Assembly: GCA_000335715.1 (NCBI GenBank)
Contig: AMYZ01000021.1
Span: 1 to 64,000, forward strand
Source of the DNA: a beta proteobacterium L13
GTDB taxonomy: Bacteria; Pseudomonadota; Gammaproteobacteria; Burkholderiales; Chromobacteriaceae
Direction: 5' to 3'
DNA length: 64,000 nt
Part shown: piece by piece, positions 43,910 through 52,699 of the stretch
How the letters are laid out: every line of letters starts with the position of its first letter
How positions within the stretch are numbered: position 1 is the first letter of the stretch
Position numbers and translations under genes: made by a program
Notes under the pieces: model-generated
Databases searched by the model: none
Told to the model about the DNA's origin: nothing
Seen by the model: the letters and a program-made list of their open reading frames with translations, nothing else

Positions 43910-44680
43910 ATGGCTGAAGTTCTGCTGAAAATCGAAGGCATCCACAAACGCTTTGGCGGCCTTCATGCCCTGAATAATGTTGCCCTGCACATTAACAAAG
44001 GCGAAATCTACGGTCTGATCGGCCCGAACGGTGCCGGTAAAACCACCATGTTCAACGTGCTGACCGGCCTGTACACCCCGGACGAAGGTACCTTTACCTT
44101 TGACGGCAAAGACCTGTTCCGTGCCCCTCCGCACATCGTGGTAGCCGGTGGGATTGCGCGTACCTTCCAGAACATCCGCCTGTTCCACGAAATGACGGCG
44201 CTGGAAAACGTGATGGTTGGCCGCCATATCCGCTCCAAAGCGGGTGCACTGGGTGCCATCCTGCGCACCAAGGCTGCCCGTGAGGAAGAAGCCGCCATCG
44301 AGGCCAAGGCCTGGGAGCTGCTGAAATACGTAGGTATCGACGATGTGGCGTACGAACGTGCCCGCAACCTGTCCTACGGCCACCAGCGCCGCCTGGAAAT
44401 CGCCCGTGCGCTGGCCACCGAGCCCAAGCTCTTGGCGCTGGACGAGCCGGCAGCCGGTATGAACCCGAAAGAAACCGAAGACCTGAAAACGCTGATGGAG
44501 AAGATCCGCAACGACGGCGTAACCGTGCTGCTGATCGAACACGACGTGAAGCTGATGATGGGCCTGTGCGACCGTATTGCCGTGCTTGATTACGGCAAGA
44601 AAATCGCCGAAGGCGTACCGGAAGTGGTGCGCAAGGATCCTAAAGTCATTGAAGCTTACCTTGGAGCGGCACACTCATGA
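43910..44680 (+). CDS. livG: Branched-chain amino acid ABC ATPase LivG
   Basis: A 256-aa cytosolic ATPase. Walker A GPNGAGKTT (about 38-46), the family insertion IARTFQNIRLFHEMTALENVMVGRH, signature LSYGHQRRLEIARALATEP and Walker B LLALDEPAAGMN with the His loop IEHDVKLMM. It overlaps livF by 4 nt. Confidence 0.97.
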   Translation: MAEVLLKIEGIHKRFGGLHALNNVALHINKGEIYGLIGPNGAGKTTMFNVLTGLYTPDEGTFTFDGKDLFRAPPHIVVAGGIARTFQNIRLFHEMTALENVMVGRHIRSKAGALGAILRTKAAREEEAAIEAKAWELLKYVGIDDVAYERARNLSYGHQRRLEIARALATEPKLLALDEPAAGMNPKETEDLKTLMEKIRNDGVTVLLIEHDVKLMMGLCDRIAVLDYGKKIAEGVPEVVRKDPKVIEAYLGAAHS

Positions 44681-45387
44681 GTCTCTTGGAAGTCAAAAAC
44701 CTGCAAGTGTCCTACGGCGGTATCCAGGCCGTACGTGGCATCGATTTTCACATCAACCAGGGCGAGCTGGTCACGCTGATCGGTGCCAACGGCGCCGGCA
44801 AGACCACCACGCTGAAGACCCTGGTGGGAATGGTGAAAAAGTCTGGTGGCTCCATCCATTTCGATGGCAAGGAAACCGACAACATCGCCTCGTTCAATTT
44901 TGTGCGTAATGGCCTGGTGATGGTGCCGGAAGGTCGCGGCATCTTTGGCAAGCTGACGGTGGAAGAAAACCTGCAAATGGGTGGCTACCATCGTAACGAC
45001 AAGGACGGCATCCAGCGTGATATCGAGCGTGGCTACGAGCTGTTCCCGCGCCTGAAAGAGCGCCAGAAGCAGCTGGCCGGCACGCTGTCCGGTGGCGAGC
45101 AGCAGATGGTAGCGATGGCGCGTGCCATCATCTCCCAGCCCAAGCTGCTGCTGCTGGACGAGCCATCCATGGGCCTGGCGCCGCTGATCGTGGAAAAGAT
45201 CTTCGAGATCATCCAGATGGTGGCCAAAGAGGGCGTGACCATGCTGCTGGTAGAGCAGAACGCCAAGCTGGCGCTGGAAGTGTCGCAGCGTGGCTACGTG
45301 ATGGAAAGCGGCCGCATCACCATGAGCGGCCCGGCGCAAGAGCTGCTGGCCGACGAGCGTGTGCGTAACGCCTACCTGGGCGAATAA
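44677..45387 (+). CDS. livF: Branched-chain amino acid ABC ATPase LivF
   Basis: A 236-aa cytosolic ATPase. Walker A GANGAGKTTTLKTL, VPEGRGIFGKLTVEENL (a LivF mark), signature LSGGEQQMVAMARAI, Walker B LLLLDEPSMGLAPLIVEKIF and LVEQNAKLALEVSQRGYVME. It is the last gene of livHMGF and is followed by a strong terminator. Confidence 0.97.
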   Translation: MSLLEVKNLQVSYGGIQAVRGIDFHINQGELVTLIGANGAGKTTTLKTLVGMVKKSGGSIHFDGKETDNIASFNFVRNGLVMVPEGRGIFGKLTVEENLQMGGYHRNDKDGIQRDIERGYELFPRLKERQKQLAGTLSGGEQQMVAMARAIISQPKLLLLDEPSMGLAPLIVEKIFEIIQMVAKEGVTMLLVEQNAKLALEVSQRGYVMESGRITMSGPAQELLADERVRNAYLGE

Positions 45388-45407
45388 GCCAGCTCATCGC
45401 CTGACCA

Positions 45408-45438
45408 ACCCCCTGTCCTGCGGCAGGGGGTTTTTCTT
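45408..45438 (+). terminator. Terminator of livHMGF
   Basis: ACCCCCTG and CAGGGGGT pair around TCCTGCGG and are followed by TTTTCTTTG, 20 nt after the livF stop codon. Confidence 0.85.
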
Positions 45439-45495
45439 TGTGTCCGCCCCCGCCAGCCAGCTATCATGCTGCTGCCCCAAGCCATGGAAATCGTC

Positions 45496-46269
45496 ATGAC
45501 CGCACAAACCGATAGCATGGTGCTGTTGCACCTGCTGCTGGGCTCGCTGATGCTGCCCCCGCTCAATTACCTGCTGCTGGCGCTAGCCGGCTGGCTGTTG
45601 CAGCGCCGCCGGCCAAAGCTGGGGCGCAGCCTGATGCTGATTGCCGGCCTGTCGGCTTACCTGCTCAGTTTGCCGGTAACCGCCATGTGGCTGAACAGCT
45701 GGCTGGAACGCTACCCGCCACTGTTGCTGGCGCAAGCGCGCACGGCGCAGGCTATCGTAGTGCTGGGTGGGGGAGTGAAGCCAGCGCCAGAGTATGCGGC
45801 CAACGTGCTGACGGGTGCGGCCAACCAGCGCCTGCAATACGCGGCGTGGCTGGCGCGCCAGACCGGCCTGCCGATTCTGGTCAGTGGCGGTGCGCCGCTG
45901 GGCGGGGAGCCGGAGGCGATGGTGATGGCCCGTGTACTGCAGCAGCACTACGGGCTGAGCGCGCGCTGGCAGGAGCCGGCGTCGCGCACCACGCTGGAAA
46001 ACGCCCGCTATAGCCGGGCATTGCTCGCCAAAGACGGCATAAAGCGTGTCGCGCTGGTCACGCAGGCCTGGCATATGCCCAGGGCGCTGCCATTTTTCAC
46101 CGAACAAGGTCTGCAGGTATTGCCCGCCTCTACCGGCTATAGCCGCTACGACGGGCAGGGCCTGGTGCACTGGCTACCGAACGGTACGGCAATACAGGAG
46201 TGCCGCCAGGCACTGCGCGAGCTTGTTGGAATGTTGTACTATACAATACGTCAACAATTAGGAAGCTAA
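45496..46269 (+). CDS. YdcF/SanA family (DUF218) membrane protein
   Basis: About 257 aa. Two N-terminal hydrophobic segments (LLHLLLGSLMLPPLNYLLLALAGWLL and LMLIAGLSAYLLSLPVTAMWL) anchor a DUF218 domain with AIVVLGGGVKPAPEY, LPILVSGGAPLGGEPEA, EPASRTTLENARYSRALL and VALVTQAWHMPRAL. Members such as ElyC affect envelope synthesis; the biochemical role is unknown. The start is uncertain: 45466 is open in frame, and neither start has a strong ribosome site. Two decamers 21 bp apart (45795, 45816) are both read as AAN. Confidence 0.85.
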   Translation: MTAQTDSMVLLHLLLGSLMLPPLNYLLLALAGWLLQRRRPKLGRSLMLIAGLSAYLLSLPVTAMWLNSWLERYPPLLLAQARTAQAIVVLGGGVKPAPEYAANVLTGAANQRLQYAAWLARQTGLPILVSGGAPLGGEPEAMVMARVLQQHYGLSARWQEPASRTTLENARYSRALLAKDGIKRVALVTQAWHMPRALPFFTEQGLQVLPASTGYSRYDGQGLVHWLPNGTAIQECRQALRELVGMLYYTIRQQLGS

Positions 46270-46273
46270 AACC

Positions 46274-47026
46274 ATGAAAACCGGTGCACTGATTATTGGG
46301 GACGAGTTGTTGTCCGGCAAACGCCAGGACAAGCATATGCAGTCGCTGATTCGCATGTTGGCCGCACGCGGCATGAAGCTGGCGTGGGCAGAATACTTGG
46401 GCGACGACCCGGCACGTATCGAAGCCGCGCTGCGTCGCGCGTTTGCCAGTGGCGACCTGGTGTTCAGCTTTGGCGGTATCGGCGCCACCCCGGACGACCA
46501 CACCCGTGCCTGCGCCGCCGCCGCGCTGGGGGAGCCTCTGGCCGTACACCCCGAAGCGCGCGCCTTGATAGAAGGGCGCTTTGGCGACGAAGCCTACCCG
46601 CACCGCATCCATATGGGTACCTTCCCCGCCAGCGCCAGCATTATCCCCAACCCCGTGAACCAGATTCCCGGTTTTAGCTGTGGCCATGTGCACTTTGTGC
46701 CCGGCTTCCCCAATATGGCCTGGCCCATGGTGGAGTGGGTGCTGGATAGCCACTACCGCCAGCTGTTCAGCGATAGCCCGGACATAGAGCGCGGCTGTAT
46801 TGCGCTGGACGCGCGCGAGGGCGACCTGATCAGCCTGATGCAAGACTTTGTCGCCCGCTACCCGGCATTGCGCCTGTCCAGCCTGCCCAGCTTCGGTAAC
46901 GAGCGCATCGCCCAGATGCATATCGAATTCGGGTTTAGCGGCCAGCCGGCGCTGGTGGACATTGCGCTCTCTGAATGGCAAAAAGCGCTGCAAGCCAAAG
47001 GCTATACCATCCAGCCCAAGGCCTGA
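46274..47026 (+). CDS. MoaB/CinA-N-like molybdopterin-binding domain protein
   Basis: A 250-aa cytosolic protein of the MoCF family (N-terminal part of CinA). It starts MKTGALIIGDELLSGKRQDKHMQSLIRMLAARG and has SFGGIGATPDDHTRACAAAAL and FVPGFPNMAWPMVEWVL. The nicotinamide deamidase (CinA C-terminal) domain is missing, so it is the single-domain form found in many proteobacteria; the function is not established. It begins 4 nt after the YdcF-like gene, with AGGAAG as ribosome site, in a locally A/T-rich stretch that may contain its own promoter. Confidence 0.85.
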   Translation: MKTGALIIGDELLSGKRQDKHMQSLIRMLAARGMKLAWAEYLGDDPARIEAALRRAFASGDLVFSFGGIGATPDDHTRACAAAALGEPLAVHPEARALIEGRFGDEAYPHRIHMGTFPASASIIPNPVNQIPGFSCGHVHFVPGFPNMAWPMVEWVLDSHYRQLFSDSPDIERGCIALDAREGDLISLMQDFVARYPALRLSSLPSFGNERIAQMHIEFGFSGQPALVDIALSEWQKALQAKGYTIQPKA

Positions 47027-47040
47027 GTACAAATTGCCAC

Positions 47041-47069
47041 AAGGTTGGCCGCATGCCTTGCGGCCAACC
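47041..47069 (+). terminator. Decamer hairpin after the CinA-N-like gene
   Basis: GGTTGGCCGCA (47043-47053) and TGCGGCCAACC (47059-47069) form an 11-bp perfect stem around TGCCT, 16 nt after the stop codon. There is no T run, so termination is only possible; the position is that of a terminator. Confidence 0.65.
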
Positions 47070-47078
47070 CTGGCGTGC

Positions 47079-47107
47079 TTGACTGGCAGCTGCCCGCTGT
47101 CGATACT
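47079..47107 (+). promoter_or_regulatory. Probable promoter before the short ORF and rsgA
   Basis: TTGACT (47079-47084) and GATACT (47102-47107) with a 17-nt spacer, 34 nt before a short ORF with a strong ribosome site. Confidence 0.5.
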
Positions 47108-47140
47108 GGCGCTTCGATAAATACCGCCAAGGAGACCGAC

Positions 47141-47182
47141 ATGGAAAAAATGGATCTTGCCATCGTGCCGGTCACCGTCTGA
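47141..47182 (+). CDS. 13-codon ORF, leader peptide or gene remnant
   Basis: AAGGAG (47129-47134) precedes ATG by 6 nt; the ORF encodes MEKMDLAIVPVTV and stops with TGA. Two readings are possible. It may be a leader peptide: 160 nt with several hairpins (for example 47301-47325) follow before rsgA, which has only a weak ribosome site. Or it may be the broken-off start of a metallo-beta-lactamase-fold hydrolase, since IVPVT is how YcbL-type proteins begin as I remember them. ACCGACATG occurs at both the ORF start (47135-47143) and the rsgA start (47336-47344). Confidence 0.45.
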   Translation: MEKMDLAIVPVTV

Positions 47183-47341
47183 GCGGGTATCTCGCCATTT
47201 CCCAGCGCCTGGCGCTGTCTGCCTGACCCCTCATTCCGTGCCGCCGGCCTCAGCCAACCGGTGCCGCAGCCAGCCTGCGGCGATAGCCCTTTACGGGCAT
47301 GGCCCGCTGCGTCCGCAGGCGGGCCCGTCACGGATACCGAC

Positions 47342-48400
47342 ATGTTTACATTCGACTTTCCCCGTCTGGCCGCCATTGGCCTGACCCCTGTTTTACTGCA
47401 AAACCTGCTACAGCAAGCACAGTGCGACGGCAGCCTGTTTCGTGTCAGCTCGGTGCATCGCGATGCTGTGTTGTTGCACGATGGCGAGCACGAGCGCCGT
47501 TGCCGGCTAGCCAGTAGCCAGTGGCAAGCCCTGCAGGCCGAAGATGGCCTGGCCGTGGGCGACTGGGTGCTGGCCACCAGCGACCCCGCCGGCGATTGGT
47601 GGCTGCAACAGCGCCTGGCACCTGTTAACGCGCTACTGCGTCGTAATAGCCACGGCCAGCGCCAGCGCATTGCCAGCAATATTGATACCGCACTGCTGGT
47701 GATGGGGCTGGATGGCGATTTCAACCTGCGCCGGCTGGAGCGCTTTGTCAGCATGGTGCAGGCGACCGGTATTACGCCGGTGGTCGTGCTGAGCAAGGCC
47801 GACCAGTGTGCCGACCCGCAAGCCAGCATGCAGGCAGTACGCCAGCGCCTGCCTGCTGCCATGACCGTGCTGGCGTTAAATGGCACCGATGCGGCAAGCT
47901 GCGGCCAACTTGCCCCGTGGCTGGGGCAGGGGCAGACGCTGATCGTGCTGGGCAGCTCGGGTGTGGGTAAATCCACGCTCAGCAATACCTTGCTGGGGGA
48001 CGCCTGCCAGCAAACCGGCGCGGTGCGGGCCGACGATAGCCGCGGCCGCCACACCACCACGGCGCGTAGCCTGCACCGGCTGCCAGGCGGTGCCTGCCTG
48101 ATTGACACCCCCGGTGTGCGCACCTTGCAGCCAGACCTGGACGAGGTGGCGCTGGCCGACAGCTTTGACGATATCGCCCGCCTGGCAAAACAGTGCCAGT
48201 TTCGCGATTGCCAGCATCAGCACGAGCCGGGTTGTGCCGTGCGCCCTGTGGTAGACGCCGACCGCCTGCATAATTACTTCAAGCTATTGCGCGAGGCGCG
48301 CCGTGGCGAGGAAAGCTTGCTGCAACGCAAGGCGCAGCAGGCGGTGTGGAAGCGGCGCAGCAAGGCCATGCGGCAAAAGCAAAAGCTGCTGCGTGATTGA
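47342..48400 (+). CDS. rsgA: Ribosome small subunit-dependent GTPase RsgA
   Basis: A 352-aa circularly permuted GTPase that checks late 30S maturation. The OB-fold N-terminus includes GDWVLATSD; G4 VVLSKADQ comes before G1 GSSGVGKST (204-212), then G2 RHTTTAR and G3 DTPGVRTL. The C-terminal zinc region is CQFRDCQHQHEPGCAV (from Cys285). The start at 47342 (MFTFDFPRL) is the first Met giving a RsgA-like N-terminus; the frame is open upstream. One decamer at 47900 is out of the usual AAN/LAA phase (read CGQL). Confidence 0.94.
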   Translation: MFTFDFPRLAAIGLTPVLLQNLLQQAQCDGSLFRVSSVHRDAVLLHDGEHERRCRLASSQWQALQAEDGLAVGDWVLATSDPAGDWWLQQRLAPVNALLRRNSHGQRQRIASNIDTALLVMGLDGDFNLRRLERFVSMVQATGITPVVVLSKADQCADPQASMQAVRQRLPAAMTVLALNGTDAASCGQLAPWLGQGQTLIVLGSSGVGKSTLSNTLLGDACQQTGAVRADDSRGRHTTTARSLHRLPGGACLIDTPGVRTLQPDLDEVALADSFDDIARLAKQCQFRDCQHQHEPGCAVRPVVDADRLHNYFKLLREARRGEESLLQRKAQQAVWKRRSKAMRQKQKLLRD

Positions 48401-48418
48401 TTTGCCCGCCCGCCAATG

Positions 48419-48452
48419 AAAAAGCCGGTTATCCATGGATAACCGGCTTTTT
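48419..48452. terminator. Bidirectional terminator between rsgA and rhlE
   Basis: AAAAAGCCGGTTATCC and its complement abut as a perfect palindrome with A and T runs on the two sides, between the convergent rsgA and rhlE. Confidence 0.9.
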
Positions 48453-48494
48453 TACACTCGCCAGCCAGCTAGTCTGGCATGGTGATACTGCGGA

Positions 48495-50255
48495 TCAGGG
48501 CTTGCGCTTGGGTGCGCTGAATAGCGCGGCCTGTTGCTGGCGCGGCTTGCCGCCTTGGCCTTGACCCTGGCGTGCACCGCCCTGGCCTTGGCCGCGCGGC
48601 TGTTGCTGCATGCCGCCGTTTTGCTGGCGCGGTGGCTTGCGGCCGGTGAGCGTGCCCATGCTCAGCTCGTGCATGGTGAGGGTGGGCTGGCGCGGGCCGT
48701 CGTCGTGGAAGAAGTTACCGTTAGGCTCGCCTTGCGGTTTGCGTGGTTTCTCCTGGCGCGGCTGGCGTGGCTTGTCACCGGCGGCTCTGGGCTGTTGCTG
48801 GTTGTCGCTGCGTGGCTTGCCGCCGTTGTTGTTGCGGCGGGCATCGCCGTTCTGGCCGCCCTGCTTGCGTGCACCCTGCGCGGCTTGTTCGCCGGCCGGT
48901 TTGGCCGCGCGCGGTGCGCGTTTTTCTTGCGCTTCGCCGCCTTCACGCTGGGCCGGTTTGGCCTGGCGCGGTTTGCCACCCTGGCCCTGGCGCCCGCCCT
49001 GGCCGCCGCGGCGGTTATTGCCGCTGCTGCCACCTTTTGGCGTGCTGGTCGGGGTGAGTGCGCCGTGAATATAGCGGCCCAGGCCGATTTCGATAGCTTG
49101 TGGCTCGGCGTTGGGGTCGGCTTCAAAGCCCGGGATGGTGAAGCGCTCGACGGTTTGCTTGGTCAGCTTCTCGATATCGCGCAGGAAGCCCAGCTCGTCT
49201 ACGCAGACCAGCGAGATGGCTTCGCCCACGCAGCCGGCACGGCCGGTACGGCCAATGCGGTGTACGTAGTCTTCCGGCACATTGGGCAGCTCGTAGTTCA
49301 CCACGTGCGGCAGCTCTTCGATATCCAGGCCGCGGGCGGCGATATCGGTAGCCACCAGCACCGGCAGGCTGCCGTCCTTGAAGCCGGCCAGTGCCTTGGT
49401 ACGTGCGCCCTGGCTCTTGTTGCCGTGGATGGCCATGCTGGCGATGCCGGCTTTTTCCAGCTTCTCGGCCAGGCGGTTGGCGCCGTGTTTGGTGCGGGTG
49501 AATACCAGCACCTGGTGCCAGTCGCCGCCTTTGATCATGCTGATCAGCAGCTCGGTTTTGCGATCGCGGTCGACCAGGTGCACCTTCTGGGTGATCTGGG
49601 CGTTGGTCTGGTTCGGGCGCGCTACTTCTACCAGCTTGGGCTGGTTCAGCAGCTTGTCGGCCAGCGCCTTGATCTCGTTGGAGAAGGTGGCGGAGAACAG
49701 CAGGTTCTGGCGTTGCTGTGGCAGCAGGGCCAGTACTTTCTTGATGTCGTGGATAAAGCCCATGTCCAGCATGCGGTCGGCTTCGTCCAGTACCAGGATT
49801 TCCACGCCGGACAAGTCGACGGTTTTCTGGCCGGCGTGGTCCAGCAGGCGGCCCGGTGTGGCTACCAGGATGTCTACCGGCTTGCGCAGCGCGGCAATCT
49901 GCGGGTTGATGCCCACACCGCCAAACATCACCATGGATTTCAGCGGCAGGTATTTGCCGTACTCGCGCACGGATTCTTCAACCTGGGCGGCCAGCTCGCG
50001 GGTAGGGGTCAGTACCAGCGCGCGCGGGCGGCCTTTCTGTTTGGCCGGGGCATCCATCAGGCGGTGCAGCAGCGGCAGGGTAAAACCGGCGGTTTTACCG
50101 GTACCGGTCTGGGCTGCGGCCAACAGGTCGCCACCCAGCAATACCTGGGGGATGGCTTGCGCCTGAATCGGGGTGGGGGTGGTGTAACCGGTGTCGGCCA
50201 CGGCGCGCAGTAGCGGCTCGGCCAGACCCAGTGCAGCAAAAGTCAGTTCGGACAT
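48495..50255 (-). CDS. rhlE: DEAD-box RNA helicase RhlE-like
   Basis: A 586-aa ATP-dependent RNA helicase. Q motif [26 protein letters not shown], Walker A AQTGTGKT (48-55), PTRELA, DEAD (157-160), SAT (188-190) and [10 protein letters not shown] are intact. From about residue 400 the tail is a long, basic, Gly/Gln/Arg/Pro-rich region, likely disordered and RNA binding, with a short conserved-looking island ([30 protein letters not shown]). RhlE-type enzymes act in ribosome assembly and RNA decay. One decamer (50115) is read as LAA within motif I. Confidence 0.92.
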   Translation of the reverse strand: MSELTFAALGLAEPLLRAVADTGYTTPTPIQAQAIPQVLLGGDLLAAAQTGTGKTAGFTLPLLHRLMDAPAKQKGRPRALVLTPTRELAAQVEESVREYGKYLPLKSMVMFGGVGINPQIAALRKPVDILVATPGRLLDHAGQKTVDLSGVEILVLDEADRMLDMGFIHDIKKVLALLPQQRQNLLFSATFSNEIKALADKLLNQPKLVEVARPNQTNAQITQKVHLVDRDRKTELLISMIKGGDWHQVLVFTRTKHGANRLAEKLEKAGIASMAIHGNKSQGARTKALAGFKDGSLPVLVATDIAARGLDIEELPHVVNYELPNVPEDYVHRIGRTGRAGCVGEAISLVCVDELGFLRDIEKLTKQTVERFTIPGFEADPNAEPQAIEIGLGRYIHGALTPTSTPKGGSSGNNRRGGQGGRQGQGGKPRQAKPAQREGGEAQEKRAPRAAKPAGEQAAQGARKQGGQNGDARRNNNGGKPRSDNQQQPRAAGDKPRQPRQEKPRKPQGEPNGNFFHDDGPRQPTLTMHELSMGTLTGRKPPRQQNGGMQQQPRGQGQGGARQGQGQGGKPRQQQAALFSAPKRKP

Positions 50256-50458
50256 TTATTGTGCAATCAGGATGTCTGCCCATTGCAATGACAATACCAA
50301 TCCGGGCGGACAAAACATTAGTTCATGGAGTGGGCCGGCAGGCTGCCTGGCCAGAGAGATAGTCGCGTTGATTGGTGGGGACGCGAAGCCGTAAGTTTAC
50401 ATTGAATAGCGTAACTGTGTTGGTAAACCGGCTCACTTTATAGAAAATATCCGTAATG

Positions 50459-50491
50459 CAAGCCACGCCGCCGCCAGGCAGCGTGGCTTGC
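50459..50491. terminator. Hairpin after mmsB
   Basis: GCAAGCCACGC (50459-50469) and GCGTGGCTTGC (50481-50491) form an 11-bp stem just beyond the mmsB stop codon. No clear T run, so termination is probable but not certain. Confidence 0.5.
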
Positions 50492-50498
50492 GGCCGGA

Positions 50499-51386
50499 TT
50501 AGTGCTGCTGGAAATGCTGCACGATGCTGGAGAAGTCCAGCTTGCCCTTGCCGGCGGCCACGTGCTGTTCAAACAGCTGTTGCGCCAGGCTGCCCATGGG
50601 GTTGGCCGCCTGGCTCTGGCTGGCGGTTTCGCTGGCCAGGCGCAGGTCTTTCAGCATCAGCTCGCTCATGAAGCCGCCGCTATAGCCACGGCTGGCCGGG
50701 GCGGTATCCATCACGCCGGGCCACGGGTTGTAGCGCTCCAGCACCCAGTTGCTGCCAGAGCTATTCCCCATGATCTGCGACAGCACGGCCGGGTCCAGCC
50801 CGTTTTGCACGCCCAGCGCCAGCGCTTCGGCGGTGCCGGCCATCAGGATGCCCAGCAGCATGTTGTTGCATACCTTGGCGGTCTGGCCGGCCCCGGCGCC
50901 GCCGGCGTGGAACAGGTTCTTGCCCATGCTGGCCAGCAGTGGCCGTGCGGCTTCCACGTTGGCCGCATCGCCGCCGATCATGAAGGTGAGTGTGCCTGAG
51001 GCAGCACCAGCGGTGCCACCGGATACCGGCGCGTCCAGGAAGCGCAGCCCGGCGCTGGCGGCGGCCTCGGCTACGCCACGCGCGGTATGGGCGGCGATGG
51101 TGCTGCAGTCGATCACCAGCGTGCCGGGCGGCAGGCGGGCAAACAGGCCGTCTGCGCCCAGGTACAGGCTTTCCACGTGCTGGCCGGCGGGTAGCATCGA
51201 GATGATGACCTCGGCGCCAGCCACGGCCTGTTGCACGCTGTCTGCCGGGCGCCCGCCAGCGGCGGCAAAGTGTTCCAGCGCGGTGGCGGACAAGTCGAAA
51301 CCGTTCACGGTGTAGCCGGCTTTCACTAGGTTGGCCGCCATCGGGCCGCCCATATTGCCCAGGCCGATAAATGCGATATGCGTCAT
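50499..51386 (-). CDS. mmsB: 3-Hydroxyisobutyrate dehydrogenase
   Basis: A 295-aa NAD-dependent dehydrogenase of valine degradation that oxidises 3-hydroxyisobutyrate to methylmalonate semialdehyde. The Rossmann motif is FIGLGNMGGPMAANLVKAG; FLDAPVSGGTAGAASGTLTFMIGG and the catalytic Lys in AGQTAKVCNNMLL follow. The start at 51386 (MTHIAFIG) has AAGGA upstream; the longer frame to 51470 overlaps the next gene. One decamer (50958) read as AAN. It is the last gene of the valine set on this strand. Confidence 0.95.
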   Translation of the reverse strand: MTHIAFIGLGNMGGPMAANLVKAGYTVNGFDLSATALEHFAAAGGRPADSVQQAVAGAEVIISMLPAGQHVESLYLGADGLFARLPPGTLVIDCSTIAAHTARGVAEAAASAGLRFLDAPVSGGTAGAASGTLTFMIGGDAANVEAARPLLASMGKNLFHAGGAGAGQTAKVCNNMLLGILMAGTAEALALGVQNGLDPAVLSQIMGNSSGSNWVLERYNPWPGVMDTAPASRGYSGGFMSELMLKDLRLASETASQSQAANPMGSLAQQLFEQHVAAGKGKLDFSSIVQHFQQH

Positions 51387-51408
51387 TTTGTGTCCTTGCT
51401 TCGGGTGA

Positions 51409-52530
51409 TCAGGCCAGCGCGGCCAGCGGGTGGTCGGCGGCGCGCCAGGGTTGGGTAAAGTGGCCGGCAACGGTGTGGCTATCCACGTCGGCCAGGGTGG
51501 GGCGGGCCCATTTGGGCTGGCGGTCCTTGTCTACCAGCAGCGCCCGCACGCCTTCGCGGAATTCCGGGCCGGCGCAGAAGTTCAGCGACAGTGCTAGCTC
51601 CATGCGCAAGACCTCGGCCAGCGACAGGTGGCGCGCACGGCGGAAGATTTCCCAGGTAACGGCGGCGCTGGCGGGGCAGCCGGCCAGGTAGGTCTTGGCG
51701 GCGGCGGCCAGCCACGGGTCTTCGAAAGCTGTGTGGCGCAGCGCGTGGTCGATGGCGTGCAGCGAACCCTGGTTCATCAGCTTGTGGATGGCCGGCAGAT
51801 TGCGTTGCAGCGCGCTGTCGGCCACGCTGTCGGCGTTCAGGTTTTCCAGCTCGCCCAGCAGGGCGGTCAGCCGCGCATGGTTGGCCGCAGGGTCGGCCTG
51901 CCAGTGGCTGGCGGCCATGGCGGCCAGCAGCGTGTCCCAGCCGTTTTGTGGCAGGATGTGGTCGGCCAAGTTGGCCAGCAGCGCGTCGCGGGCGTTGATC
52001 GGTGCGCCGGTCAGGCCCAGAAACAGCCCGCTCTTGGCCGGCATGCGTTGCAGGAACCAGCTGCCTGCCACGTCCGGGTACAGGCCGATGGTGATTTCCG
52101 GCATCGCGATGCGCGTACTGGCGGTGGCTACACGGTGGCTGGCACCGGCCATCAGGCCCAGGCCGCCGCCCATCACGATGCCGCTGCCCCATACCAGCAG
52201 CGGTTTGCGGTAGGTGTGGATGCGGTAGTCCAGCGCGTATTCGCGGGTGAAGAAGTCTTCGGCCACCGGGTTGGGGTAGCAGTTGTCTGCCAGCAGCGCG
52301 TCGCGTAGCGCACGTACGTCGCCGCCGGCGCAGAAGGCCTTGTCGCCAGCACCGCGCAGCAGCACGGCGGCAATGCCGTCGTCGGCGTCCCAGATCGACA
52401 GCCGCGCGTCCAGCAAGCGGATCATGTCGAGGTTCAGCGCGTTGAGCGCCTTTTCGGCGTTCAGCGTGGCCACGCCCAGGCGCATGCCGGCGGTGGTGGC
52501 GATTTCGTCAAACAGCACGATGTCGTTCAT
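51409..52530 (-). CDS. 3-Hydroxyisobutyryl-CoA hydrolase (enoyl-CoA hydratase fold)
   Basis: A 373-aa crotonase-superfamily protein of the long ECH_2 type. Motifs: KAFCAGGDVRALRD (oxyanion hole), GSGIVMGGGLGLMAGASHRVAT and MPEITIGLYPDVAGSWFLQRMPAKSGLFLGLTG with the catalytic Glu/Asp. Its place between mmsB and an enoyl-CoA hydratase fits hydrolysis of 3-hydroxyisobutyryl-CoA in valine degradation. The start at 52530 has AAGGA 5 nt upstream. Decamer at 51880 read as AAN. Confidence 0.9.
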   Translation of the reverse strand: MNDIVLFDEIATTAGMRLGVATLNAEKALNALNLDMIRLLDARLSIWDADDGIAAVLLRGAGDKAFCAGGDVRALRDALLADNCYPNPVAEDFFTREYALDYRIHTYRKPLLVWGSGIVMGGGLGLMAGASHRVATASTRIAMPEITIGLYPDVAGSWFLQRMPAKSGLFLGLTGAPINARDALLANLADHILPQNGWDTLLAAMAASHWQADPAANHARLTALLGELENLNADSVADSALQRNLPAIHKLMNQGSLHAIDHALRHTAFEDPWLAAAAKTYLAGCPASAAVTWEIFRRARHLSLAEVLRMELALSLNFCAGPEFREGVRALLVDKDRQPKWARPTLADVDSHTVAGHFTQPWRAADHPLAALA

Positions 52531-52573
52531 GGTGTTCCTTGATGATGGGGATGCATGGATGCAAAAACAGCCC

Positions 52574-52693
52574 TGCCACGAAAACCACGAAAGACACGAA
52601 ACATGTCTTTGCATGGCTCAGGGTTTTTACTGCCTGCCAACGATAGCCAGGTTGATTTTACTTTCGTGCTTTTCGTGTTTTTCATGGCAAAAG
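52574..52693. repeat. CCACGAAA/TTTCGTGG inverted-arm repeat, unit A
   Basis: The left arm (52575-52601) holds CCACGAAAACCACGAAAG and ACACGAAA; the right arm (52661-52687) holds CTTTCGTGCTTTTCGTG and ends CATGGC. The arms are imperfect inverted copies about 60 nt apart and fill the spacer between the two crotonase genes. Confidence 0.7.
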
Positions 52694-52699
52694 AAAAGA

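Noticed and set aside
47174-47182. CCGTCTGA, resembling the Neisseria DUS GCCGTCTGAA
   Set aside because: Only 8 of 10 positions match, it lies in the short ORF before rsgA, and I saw no other copies; chance is enough.
47183-47341. Metal-sensing riboswitch (yybP-ykoY or M-box type) before rsgA
   Set aside because: Hairpins exist, but I could not find the conserved loop sequences of these classes.
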